Assembly (NCBI RefSeq): GCF_023008545.1 | Contig: NZ_CP095399.1 | Span: forward strand, 1-64,000 | Length of the DNA stretch: 64,000 nucleotides | Source: Natribaculum luteum | GTDB taxonomy: Archaea; Halobacteriota; Halobacteria; Halobacteriales; Natrialbaceae | Direction: 5' to 3' | Shown here: positions 27,064 through 34,703 of the stretch, one piece after another | Layout: each line of letters opens with the position of its first letter | How positions within the stretch are numbered: the stretch's first letter is position 1 | Made by a program: the position numbers and the translations under genes | Notes under the pieces: model-generated | What the model saw: the letters and a program-made list of their open reading frames with translations, nothing else | What the model was told of the DNA's origin: nothing | The model's database searches: none

Positions 27064-30033
27064 ATGCCGGATCTCTCAGATTTCACTGATGAGGGCACCG
27101 ACGATACAACAGATATGATTGAGGACTACCTGACTGGCAAAGAAATTGCGGACGAACCAGAGAACAAACTCCGAAATCGATTCATTCAGCACCTCATTGA
27201 AGAACGCGGCTTCGATGAGGACACGCTGAAGACGGTTCCAGAGTGGCGGGTTCCCCCTCGGCCGTCCGGTTCAAGGAACAGTAGTGCGGCGAAACGCCCC
27301 GATTTCGTCTATTTCGACGGCCCGAATCACAATGAGAGTCCGGACCGAATCCACACCGTCGGCGAAACGAAAACCCGAGTTACCGAGGGTGATTCGGCTC
27401 ACGAGGCGGCGGAGAGCCAGGTGAAGTGGTACCTGACGAACGAATCTCAGGCGGAGTATGGAATCGCCGTCAGCGACATGGAAGACCCGTTTAAGGTCAC
27501 TGTCTTCGCTGATACCAAGGACCAAGCGGGAAAGAAGAACGTCACTCAGGTCGACTTCGATCCACCGCTGCCGGGCGAAGAACTCGACGTAGATGCGAGC
27601 ACCACCATCGGGGATCTGGAGCCGTTTGAGGAGAACCCAAAAGAACTCACATCGGACATCCGGGACTACGTCCACTCGCATGACGGGAGTGCCACCGACG
27701 ACCTGACGATGGCAAAGCAATGGGCGTACATGATCCTCACCAAGCTGAAGGACGAGGAGAAGCCCCCGTCCGAACGGCCCGCCCTTCACATCCGCGAAGG
27801 CGATGACCCCGAATCTGTCGCTAAGCGCGTGGATCAGCTGTTCAAACGGGAAGTCCTAGACAGCCACCCAGCGGTCTTCGGGACTGCCCCCGACAAGGAT
27901 ACCTGGGAAATCCAGTTCGACGATGAGACCAAGCGGTACATCGTCAGTAAGCTCCAGGATTACTCGCTCCAGAAGACTGACGCGCTGCTAATGCGGGAGG
28001 CATTCGAGGTCTTCATTACGGACGCTGTCAAGGGCGACGAGGGGCAATTCTACACCCGTCGGAACCTCTGCGAGGGAATGGCCCGAGCGACCTCACCCAG
28101 CCCGGATGACAACATCGGTGATCTCGCTGCGGGGACTGGGGGACTCATCGGTGCAGGCATCGAGGAGGTCTCAAAGAAGATCGAAAAACGGCTCATCGAA
28201 CGTGGACAGGAAGACCGTTACGCACTGGAACTGCGACAGTTCATCCAGAGTCACGTCTTCGGCGTCGACAAGGCACACTTCGCCGTCGACCTGATGGAAG
28301 CCGAGCTGGAAGCGATGGCGGAGACAGCCCCGAACGTCTACCGGAACGACAGTCTCAGCTACCACCGCTGGGACGAACAGCCACTCCCGAAGGGACGATT
28401 CGACATTTTGTTCGCGAATTTTCCATACGGGAGTGGTCTGACGAAAAGTGATACAACTGATCTGCGGGAATACGAGCTTGGTTACAAGTGGGAAAGCACC
28501 GATGGTGACAACGGTCCACGCGAGCTGACCGACGTGACGGGTATCGGCCCCTCGACTGCTGAGGACCTCCGAGACGCCGGGTATGAAGACATCGGAGACG
28601 TGTATGAGGCGGACGTCCAAGAGCTCGGTGAGATCCAGGGAATCGGCTCGGTGACGGCCGAAAAGATTCTCAATGACATCTCCGAGGAAGACGTAGAGGA
28701 GCTCCGTGGCGAAGCTGACGATGAGAAACAGGAGCCGTTCGTCCAGACGAGCCAGATCCGCGACGAGCAAGAAATTAGCATTCTCTTCATGGAGCTATAC
28801 CACGAGATGCTGAACGAAGGCGGACGGGCGGCCATCGTCTTCCCAGAGACACACCTGGTGACGGACGACTACGTCGCCTACTGGCTTCGTCGCAATTTCC
28901 GTGTCCATGGTGTCTGGGATCTGCCGGACCAGATGTTCCAGCCACACACGCACGCGAAGATGGTCGTGCTGTTCTTGGAGAAGCCGCCCGCCGACGTGAA
29001 TCCCCGCGAGGAAGACTACCCGATCTTCATGGGGACGATTGAGCAGGTCGGCCACAACCAGCGCGGTAACTCGCTGTTCAAGCGAGACGAGAACGGTGAT
29101 ATCGTCCGTGACGAGAATGGACACCGGGTTCGGAAGGATCACATCCCGGACATGGCTGAGGTGACTCTCGACTGGTTCAGCAAGGCCAAAGATTTCGTCG
29201 AGGACGCTGAGGCCGATCGGTCTTACTTTGAGGATCCCGAGGCGGAACCGGATCTGGAAGGCACCGACCTAGACGAAGAACAGGTAACGACTATCTGGAA
29301 CAGCGAAGTCGAGGACGACACCCTCATTCCCCGTGCCTACCAGCGTCAGCCCATCGAGCGGGCTCGGAAGTGGGCCGAGGAGCATGACTGCGAACTCGTC
29401 CAGCTGAGCGAGCTAATGGAAGAGGGCGTCGTCGAGGCTTTCACCGGGCATGGCGGGGTCAAAAAAGAGTGGTATAGCTCCGACAACGAGATCCCGTACA
29501 TCAACACGAGTCGGGTCAGCAAGTTCGAGGTCGCCACTGTCGGAAACCACGTCAAACGTGTGCCTCAGGAAGTTTATGATAGCAAGAAAGAGAAACTCAA
29601 GATCCAACCCGGAGATATCTTCATCGTCAAGCGCGGAGAGAACTACATCGGCAACGTCGGGATCGTCCACCCGGCACACATCCCGTTGCTGTCAGCCGCT
29701 GAGAACGATATCCTCCGCGTGAACGAGGACAACGAGTATAATCTGACCCCTGCAGTGCTTCTATATCTACTCTCTCAAGATATTGTGACCGACCAACTCC
29801 AGTCCAAGCACGAATACGAGACCATCATCTGGAATGTGAGCGACCGCTACCAGGAAGTCTATCTGCCGATTCCGCAGGACGAAGAGTTCCGCAAGGAACT
29901 AGATGAAGCCGTCCAGAAGCGGGCTGAAGGCTTTGGGACGCTTGTCGAGTCCATAGATTCAAAAATGGAGCGTGTCGGGCAGGAGTCTGAGGAGAACACC
30001 GTAGAAGAGCAGGTGGTTCAATCCGAGGATTAA
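27064..30033 (+). CDS. Fused nuclease-methylase-specificity protein with a helix-hairpin-helix insert
   Basis: The 989-residue protein looks like a one-polypeptide restriction-modification enzyme. Residues 79-103 (RPDFVYF, then GETK) resemble the PD-ExK site of HsdR-type N-terminal nucleases. Residues 300-650 resemble HsdM, with EGQFYTRRNL, an AdoMet motif GDLAAGTGGLIGA at 352-364 and catalytic ANFPYGSG at 451-458. The C-terminal third, with IPYINTSRVSK and LKIQPGDIFIVKRG, resembles a target-recognition domain. Unusually, two helix-hairpin-helix units (TGIGPSTAEDL at 492-502 and QGIGSVTAEKIL at 525-536) are inserted after motif IV. Both methylase motifs depart from consensus (LAAG for PACG/PAAG, NFPY for NPPY). 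A broken copy of its 3' end lies at 12983-13336. Confidence 0.85.
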   Translation: MPDLSDFTDEGTDDTTDMIEDYLTGKEIADEPENKLRNRFIQHLIEERGFDEDTLKTVPEWRVPPRPSGSRNSSAAKRPDFVYFDGPNHNESPDRIHTVGETKTRVTEGDSAHEAAESQVKWYLTNESQAEYGIAVSDMEDPFKVTVFADTKDQAGKKNVTQVDFDPPLPGEELDVDASTTIGDLEPFEENPKELTSDIRDYVHSHDGSATDDLTMAKQWAYMILTKLKDEEKPPSERPALHIREGDDPESVAKRVDQLFKREVLDSHPAVFGTAPDKDTWEIQFDDETKRYIVSKLQDYSLQKTDALLMREAFEVFITDAVKGDEGQFYTRRNLCEGMARATSPSPDDNIGDLAAGTGGLIGAGIEEVSKKIEKRLIERGQEDRYALELRQFIQSHVFGVDKAHFAVDLMEAELEAMAETAPNVYRNDSLSYHRWDEQPLPKGRFDILFANFPYGSGLTKSDTTDLREYELGYKWESTDGDNGPRELTDVTGIGPSTAEDLRDAGYEDIGDVYEADVQELGEIQGIGSVTAEKILNDISEEDVEELRGEADDEKQEPFVQTSQIRDEQEISILFMELYHEMLNEGGRAAIVFPETHLVTDDYVAYWLRRNFRVHGVWDLPDQMFQPHTHAKMVVLFLEKPPADVNPREEDYPIFMGTIEQVGHNQRGNSLFKRDENGDIVRDENGHRVRKDHIPDMAEVTLDWFSKAKDFVEDAEADRSYFEDPEAEPDLEGTDLDEEQVTTIWNSEVEDDTLIPRAYQRQPIERARKWAEEHDCELVQLSELMEEGVVEAFTGHGGVKKEWYSSDNEIPYINTSRVSKFEVATVGNHVKRVPQEVYDSKKEKLKIQPGDIFIVKRGENYIGNVGIVHPAHIPLLSAAENDILRVNEDNEYNLTPAVLLYLLSQDIVTDQLQSKHEYETIIWNVSDRYQEVYLPIPQDEEFRKELDEAVQKRAEGFGTLVESIDSKMERVGQESEENTVEEQVVQSED

Positions 30034-30238
30034 GGGTGTCCTCGATTCCAGAAAAATACTCACGTCAGATTTAAATTTAAAAATAACAACTATATCTCTT
30101 CAACATTTTCGACACTCTTGATTTGGCTCTGGTGAATCGCGAGACAGCGCCGACTTGGTCCGTTACAACTAGGGAGTTGAAGCGGGAAACGGCGGATGCT
30201 TTATGTCCAAAATTTCGGTTGTGTTGGGACAGGACCCA

Positions 30239-30499
30239 CTATTTGTCGACCTCAACCGGGACAAGATCGTGGTGACGGAATGTGAGTGTGAGAGTCTCAT
30301 CTGTTTCCAGAACTCTGAGAGAGTATGAATACGCATCAAGCTCTCGTCCAGTATCTGAATCGAGATCGTCAGTATGGATATCTGTAACTTCACACCTGGT
30401 GTTATGATACCGCTCATCTGGGTCGTCAGGCCCAAGATATATTTGAACCCTCTCTCCTTGCGAATATGGTCTTGTGGCCGGTTGTGGGATATCGCTCAT
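30239..30499 (-). CDS. Small conserved-looking haloarchaeal protein
   Basis: The 86-residue product has a strand-rich pattern, starting GERVQIYLGPDDPDERYH and ending LTFRHHDLVPVE, which suggests a small SH3-like or KOW-like barrel. No partner is evident; it lies between the island and a winged-helix gene read in the same direction. Function unknown. Confidence 0.6.
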   Translation of the reverse strand: MSDIPQPATRPYSQGERVQIYLGPDDPDERYHNTRCEVTDIHTDDLDSDTGRELDAYSYSLRVLETDETLTLTFRHHDLVPVEVDK

Positions 30500-30607
30500 T
30501 GGCTTGAGATGATGTTCACAGTGGTGTCTGTACGATGACTATCCGCCATATCAATAGTGACTGACTTGGTATCGAACCAAGTTTCGAGGTCTAACAGCGG
30601 TTGCTGG

Positions 30608-30850
30608 TTACTTATCGTGATCACGCTCCGGCACTTCGTCTTCGTTGATCTCATAGATTCCATGGCCCAGTGGTTTGACAATATTGTCCTGTTTCAGACG
30701 CCCAAGTCGCTCTCGGACGTACTGCGAAGAGTAGTCCGCTTCTTCAGCGATAAGTGGTGCATTTGCACGTCCTTCGCGAAGCACGTCGAGGATCGCCCAA
30801 TCAGCGTCGCGCATATCGTCTGCGTCCATAGATTTGGTTGCTATACTCAT
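30608..30850 (-). CDS. Winged-helix DNA-binding protein
   Basis: From the ATG at 30850 the product has 80 residues and a clear winged-helix: ADWAILDVLREGRANAPLIA, then ADYSSQYVRERLGRLKQDN, and a wing VKPLGHGIYEI. It resembles haloarchaeal phage-repressor-like regulators. Upstream ATGs at 30874 are in frame, but the tandem repeats ACCTATTGG-type in 30886-30912 (ACCTACTGG, ACAACCAATAGGT) look like an operator just before the chosen start region. It probably represses its own promoter. The target genes are not known. Confidence 0.75.
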   Translation of the reverse strand: MSIATKSMDADDMRDADWAILDVLREGRANAPLIAEEADYSSQYVRERLGRLKQDNIVKPLGHGIYEINEDEVPERDHDK

Positions 30851-30950
30851 TGGTGTATGATAAGTTGGTGGCAATGGCCAAAAACCTACTGGTGATAACC
30901 TACAACCAATAGGTTTAATAGATTAGCTAATAGAGTAGTAACTGTGAGGC

Positions 30951-31012
30951 GCAGGGTGGCCGGGAGAACCGATTCTCGGCCGGGTGCTGGAACACCCGAC
31001 CTGTGTCCCAAG
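30951..31012 (+). other. Structured 5' leader with two hairpins
   Basis: Before the ATG at 31022 lies a GC-rich leader with one imperfect hairpin (GGCCGGGAGAA facing GATTCTCGGCC) and a perfect one, CGGGTG-CTGGAA-CACCCG. Most genes in the window lack such leaders. A CTGGGA-looped hairpin precedes the OB-fold gene at 52675. It may control translation or RNA stability. Confidence 0.5.
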
Positions 31013-31021
31013 GTAAGGACA

Positions 31022-31327
31022 ATGAGCATTCAACCACGAACCCAAAAGACGGTTTCGGAAGCACAGACTACCGACCCACGCGCTGACTACATCTCCGTCG
31101 GTATCGACACGGAAGGCGCACACCACGTCTACCGGACGACCGACGAGTCCGTTCACGTTATCAAGAACGGCGAGCGCACCGTCCGCTACGACCTCGAGGT
31201 CGTCGAGAAGACGATCGACGACTGGATCGACTACATTGCCGACCGCCGCGGCGGCTTCGAAGTGCAGTACCTGTTCAAGACGATGGCTGACGCGATCGTC
31301 GGCGCTGTCGAGGTGGGCGATCAATGA
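31022..31327 (+). CDS. Conserved-type haloarchaeal plasmid protein, 101 residues
   Basis: The frame is open from 30944, but the ATG at 31022 after the hairpin leader is the likely start. The product has a small strand-rich core (YISVGIDTEGAHHVYR, VHVIKNGERTVRYDL) and a C-terminal helix. Its stop overlaps the next ATG by four bases, making a two-gene unit with the C2HC finger protein. I cannot assign a function. Confidence 0.65.
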   Translation: MSIQPRTQKTVSEAQTTDPRADYISVGIDTEGAHHVYRTTDESVHVIKNGERTVRYDLEVVEKTIDDWIDYIADRRGGFEVQYLFKTMADAIVGAVEVGDQ

Positions 31328-31956
31328 CGACCGTCAATGATCACGAAGCTGTCGTAAAGCGTGCCGAACAACTCGAGCGCAAAGGCGCTCTCGAGATGCG
31401 CCTGCGAGCGGAGTCCCGCGCCGTCGCCAGCCACGAACTGGGCGACATCGAAGCGACCGACGGCTCGGAGATCATTATCGCCGACGACGATATCCGATCC
31501 CACACTCTCGAGACCGAGGACGGAATTCTGCTCATCGATGCCGATGACGATTCACGTATCGCAGCCGACGGCGGTTGCGACCAGTCCACCGAACCGACCG
31601 TCGAATTCGTGTTCGAGTACACGACGATCAACGGCCGTCGCCGCCGGGTGATGGTTGTCCCCGATACCGGTGGCGAAGCCTGGCGGATCGAACACGAACG
31701 CCGCAATAGCAACTGGAGAGAAACAGGTCGCGAACCGATTACCGAAGTCGATCTTCACGTACAGGGACGGCCCAGCGAGCACGACCCCAGTGAACTCGAG
31801 CACCAAAGACAGTCTGCCGTGCCCGATGGCGGCCACATGAACCGTGAGACGTTCCTCACCGAGCAGAGACATTACTGCGATATCTGCGAGTGTCCATTCG
31901 ACTCGCTCACCACGCTGGCAAGCCATGACTGTCGACTCCAATCCGAGGGTGGCTAG
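31324..31956 (+). CDS. Protein with C-terminal C2HC zinc finger
   Basis: The 210-residue product is acidic, with a central strand-rich part (VEFVFEYTTINGRRRRVMVV) and a C-terminal finger YCDICECPFDSLTTLASHDC, which has two cysteines spaced by two and a distal histidine and cysteine. It follows the preceding gene with a four-base overlap. Such fingers in haloarchaea generally bind DNA or protein. Role unknown. Confidence 0.7.
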   Translation: MTTVNDHEAVVKRAEQLERKGALEMRLRAESRAVASHELGDIEATDGSEIIIADDDIRSHTLETEDGILLIDADDDSRIAADGGCDQSTEPTVEFVFEYTTINGRRRRVMVVPDTGGEAWRIEHERRNSNWRETGREPITEVDLHVQGRPSEHDPSELEHQRQSAVPDGGHMNRETFLTEQRHYCDICECPFDSLTTLASHDCRLQSEGG

Positions 31957-32212
31957 CTGATCCAGTACACCTCCTCGGATCACGTTGACTTATCGAGCGC
32001 AGTAGGCCATACTCCGCCACTCGAGACGGAGCCACCAACCCCGGCAGATCGACATCGGTGTTCCTGAACACGAAGACGTCTTCCGGGGAGACGGCCACTT
32101 CGCTTCCTCGAGACGACTCTCGAGTCGGTAGTCTACTGCTCTACCAGCGTTCCCGACATCGACCAGCAGCGCGAGTCGAATCGCCCGACAATGCCACTGA
32201 ATCCAGAACCAA

Positions 32213-33079
32213 ATGAACGCGAACACAGACTGTCCCGGACCTGATGCACAGACACTCCAAACACTTGCCGACGAACTCGAGCGCCTTCGCGAGCGCGTCA
32301 CAACCCTTGAGGATGAACTCTCCCGAAAGGACGACCGCATCGGTCACCTCGAGGCCGAACTCGAGGAGGCCCACCGAGAAAACAAGGATCTCGAAGCACG
32401 GCTTGAGGACTTAGAAGAATCACAGACTCCCATCGAAGCACGGCTGGACGCCCACGAGAAGAAACTCAACGCCAACAAAGACCGTGTCGGTGAACTCCAG
32501 GCACGAGAACTCGAGAAGGGTGCACACCTCCTTGAGGAACACATCGATAATGGGGAGATCGACGTTGTGGATGGCCGCCTCGAGCGCATCCGCAAAGACG
32601 ATGGTGGGAGCTATTTCCGATTGCCTGAGAGTGACGATCCACTCGATCGTGGTGGCGATGTCTCCCTCTCGTATGGAGATCTGCTCCCACTCCAGCAGCT
32701 CGCGAAGATGGACGAGGATATGCTCCGTGCAACGACATCATCGCTTCCGTCACGGCTCGCTGCAAAGCTCTGGAAGGCACGCACCGATCCCGCGGTTGGT
32801 GACAACCCCTGGCGGAAAGGCAGCACAAGCGTTCGAGAGTACGTCACTGCCGGCGATATGAAACACTGGATCCGACGGCAGGAGAAGGGCATCAGTGACG
32901 ACTACGCGAAGAAGCTGGTCTCGCGAACGATCGATGCGTTACTCAATCTCTCGAAAAGCAGGCTGGCTGTCAAAAAGCGGACACAGCGCAAGAACGGCCT
33001 CAAGTACACGGAACGACGCGTCTTGTTGATGGACGACGTTGACATCCCCGGTGAAATGGCCGGCTCCGGAGACACCTGA
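32213..33079 (+). CDS. Coiled-coil plasmid protein, 288 residues
   Basis: Residues 15-105 form a long coiled coil with heptads (LADELERLRERVTTLEDEL and following). The C-terminal half is globular, with YVTAGDMKHWIRRQEKGIS and YAKKLVSRTIDALLNLS, and may be a winged-helix DNA-binding domain. A dimeric DNA-binding or structural role is likely. It stands alone; 33080-33366 downstream shows no gene. Confidence 0.7.
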   Translation: MNANTDCPGPDAQTLQTLADELERLRERVTTLEDELSRKDDRIGHLEAELEEAHRENKDLEARLEDLEESQTPIEARLDAHEKKLNANKDRVGELQARELEKGAHLLEEHIDNGEIDVVDGRLERIRKDDGGSYFRLPESDDPLDRGGDVSLSYGDLLPLQQLAKMDEDMLRATTSSLPSRLAAKLWKARTDPAVGDNPWRKGSTSVREYVTAGDMKHWIRRQEKGISDDYAKKLVSRTIDALLNLSKSRLAVKKRTQRKNGLKYTERRVLLMDDVDIPGEMAGSGDT

Positions 33080-33366
33080 CGTCGACGGTTGCGGGTGTCG
33101 CCGGACTACCCATAACCCCTGAGAAGGGTCTCACTCTATCCGCCCACCTAATATCCAGCACAAGAGCGGTTGTACGCAGTGTACTGTTAGTCTGTGGTAC
33201 GTCGTTTGATCGGTCGTTGTCGGTCTTCTTCCAAGGACTTCCCTGTGGGTGTGTCTGAAGACGCCAGCTGTCACCGGGACCCTGTCGTCTCGAGAATGTG
33301 AACTTGTAGATAAGAACGCAATTAGCGCTTCTCTCTACCCAAGAGCGAACTACTATTGTCCTCTGG

Positions 33367-33401
33367 ACCAATAGCCTTATTGCATTGGTCCACGTACCAA
33401 T
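33367..33401. promoter_or_regulatory. ACCAAT/ATTGGT inverted repeats, candidate operator of the toxin-antitoxin unit
   Basis: The motif ACCAAT occurs at 33367-33372 and 33396-33401, with its complement ATTGGT at 33384-33389. They sit 9-43 bases before the ATG at 33410. Such paired sites are what an autoregulating antitoxin would bind. The 33080-33366 stretch before them has no gene. Confidence 0.5.
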
Positions 33402-33409
33402 GGGCGAGG

Positions 33410-33747
33410 ATGGCCTCACTGACTGACGATGACCTCGATGGCGTGAGCGAGGGGAGGAAGTATCCCGACGGGACTGTTGTCCGCGTGTTTTGCATGCGGA
33501 CAGACCGTGACGCGTACCCGTCTGGGTGGGCCTACAAGCTCCATTCGGTGCGACGGAGCCGGACCCACCCCGCACGCTTGACGATGGGACGATTCGTCGG
33601 TACGACAACTCGCACGAGGACACCAAAGGGCACGAACTGCACGTTGCACCGGATCCCGTTCCAGATATAATCTCATTCCCCGAGATGGTCGAACTCTGGG
33701 AACGATTCTGGAGCGAAATCCCGAAATCCGAACTCGATGTCAAGTGA
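33410..33747 (+). pseudogene. DUF6516 (TumE-like) toxin gene with a frameshift
   Basis: The frame from ATG 33410 encodes MASLTDDDLDGVSEGRKYPD and AYPSGWAYKLH, then loses frame near 33545. One frame over, the protein continues FGATEPDPPRTLDDGTIRRY-DNSHEDTKGHELHV and ends SEIPKSELDVK at 33747. One missing base accounts for it. The reconstructed protein of about 112 residues has the RYDN and H-rich segment of DUF6516. It precedes a HVO_A0114-type DNA-binding protein, the partner it usually has. As read, the toxin is inactive, unless the shift is a sequencing error. Confidence 0.72.
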
Positions 33748-33771
33748 GGCCATCACACCACGGTGATACCC

Positions 33772-34221
33772 ATGAACGATACCACGCCGCCGCTACACCC
33801 GATGGAGCGTGAACAGCTTCGGGCCGAATCAACCCTCGTTGTGACTGTAAAGTCGTCCAGTGAGTTTCACGATGATGTCACCGATGGCATCAAGGCGCTT
33901 GAGCGGGGCGACGCGGTGGATACCCCGCCGACGCTCTCGTTCACTAGCTACGACGACCTCATGGAGACGCTGACGCCGCGCGTCCTCGATCTCATTGAAG
34001 CCATCCGCCAGGAAGAGCCATCCAGCATTAATGAGACCGCACGGGTTGTTGACCGGGACGTGAAGAACGTCCACGAAGAACTCAGTCGGCTCGCCCAGTT
34101 GGGCATCACCTTCTTCGAAGAAGAAGGTCAGAGTAAGCGCCCAGTCGTCTGGTTCGACGAACTCGTCATCAACCTGCCGTTTGACCCAGAGACTGGCGAC
34201 ACGGCAGCCGCCGCACCATAA
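33772..34221 (+). CDS. HVO_A0114-type winged-helix protein, putative antitoxin
   Basis: The 149-residue protein has a MarR-like winged helix: LIEAIRQEEPSSINETARVV, then VKNVHEELSRLAQLGI and a wing with FFEEEGQSKRPVVWFDELVI. It follows the DUF6516 frame after 24 bases, the arrangement of TumE/TumA-like pairs. It probably neutralises the toxin and represses the operon through the ACCAAT sites. ATG 33772 is chosen over GTG 33763. Confidence 0.75.
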   Translation: MNDTTPPLHPMEREQLRAESTLVVTVKSSSEFHDDVTDGIKALERGDAVDTPPTLSFTSYDDLMETLTPRVLDLIEAIRQEEPSSINETARVVDRDVKNVHEELSRLAQLGITFFEEEGQSKRPVVWFDELVINLPFDPETGDTAAAAP

Positions 34222-34304
34222 AATCTCACTCGATTGCGAGCAAAACCCGTATTCAACGGGTACTGTTAAGCGGATGACTGTCGAAACAACCAGATAGAAC
34301 TGCA

Positions 34305-34577
34305 ATGGCTCGCGTCACAGATCCACGGCCACCACTTCCGGAGTGGATTCTCGAGTGCTACGACCGGCTGTGTACGCAGGCATGTCGACCAGATGCTGGC
34401 GAAGACAGTGTTCCGCTGATCGATTACGACGATGCCGCTGACGTGCTGATCTCTGATGTGGAGTTAGCTCTTGAGCAACGAGACGTCGAGTACGCACTGA
34501 CGCGGCTCCTTGAACGGGGCTACTTCTACGAAGTTGAAGACGAACTTCGGGTAACGTCCCCAGATGAGCATTGTTAA
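34305..34577 (+). CDS. Small acidic protein, 90 residues
   Basis: The product starts MARVTDPRPPLPEWILECYD and has a C-terminal segment, VEYALTRLLERGYFYEVEDELRVT, that looks like the second half of a winged helix. It contains five cysteines. I do not recognise a family, but the codon usage is clearly coding. It converges on the GHKL gene. Confidence 0.6.
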   Translation: MARVTDPRPPLPEWILECYDRLCTQACRPDAGEDSVPLIDYDDAADVLISDVELALEQRDVEYALTRLLERGYFYEVEDELRVTSPDEHC

Positions 34578-34703
34578 CGGCTCTTCGAGGGGTCGTCCTG
34601 CATACCGATCTCGTGCCACTGCACTCAACTCGAGTCAGTTCGACATCTCACCGCTTCATTCACTCCATTCCCGGAATTGTCCAGAAGTGATGGCTGCGTT
34701 CTG

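Noticed and set aside
28171-28770. 199-codon minus-strand frame inside the 989-residue gene
   Set aside because: It is antisense to the conserved methylase motifs and the HhH insert.
33356-33409. Upstream extension of the DUF6516 frame
   Set aside because: The extension contains the ACCAAT/ATTGGT repeats, which look like operator DNA, so the start was placed at 33410.
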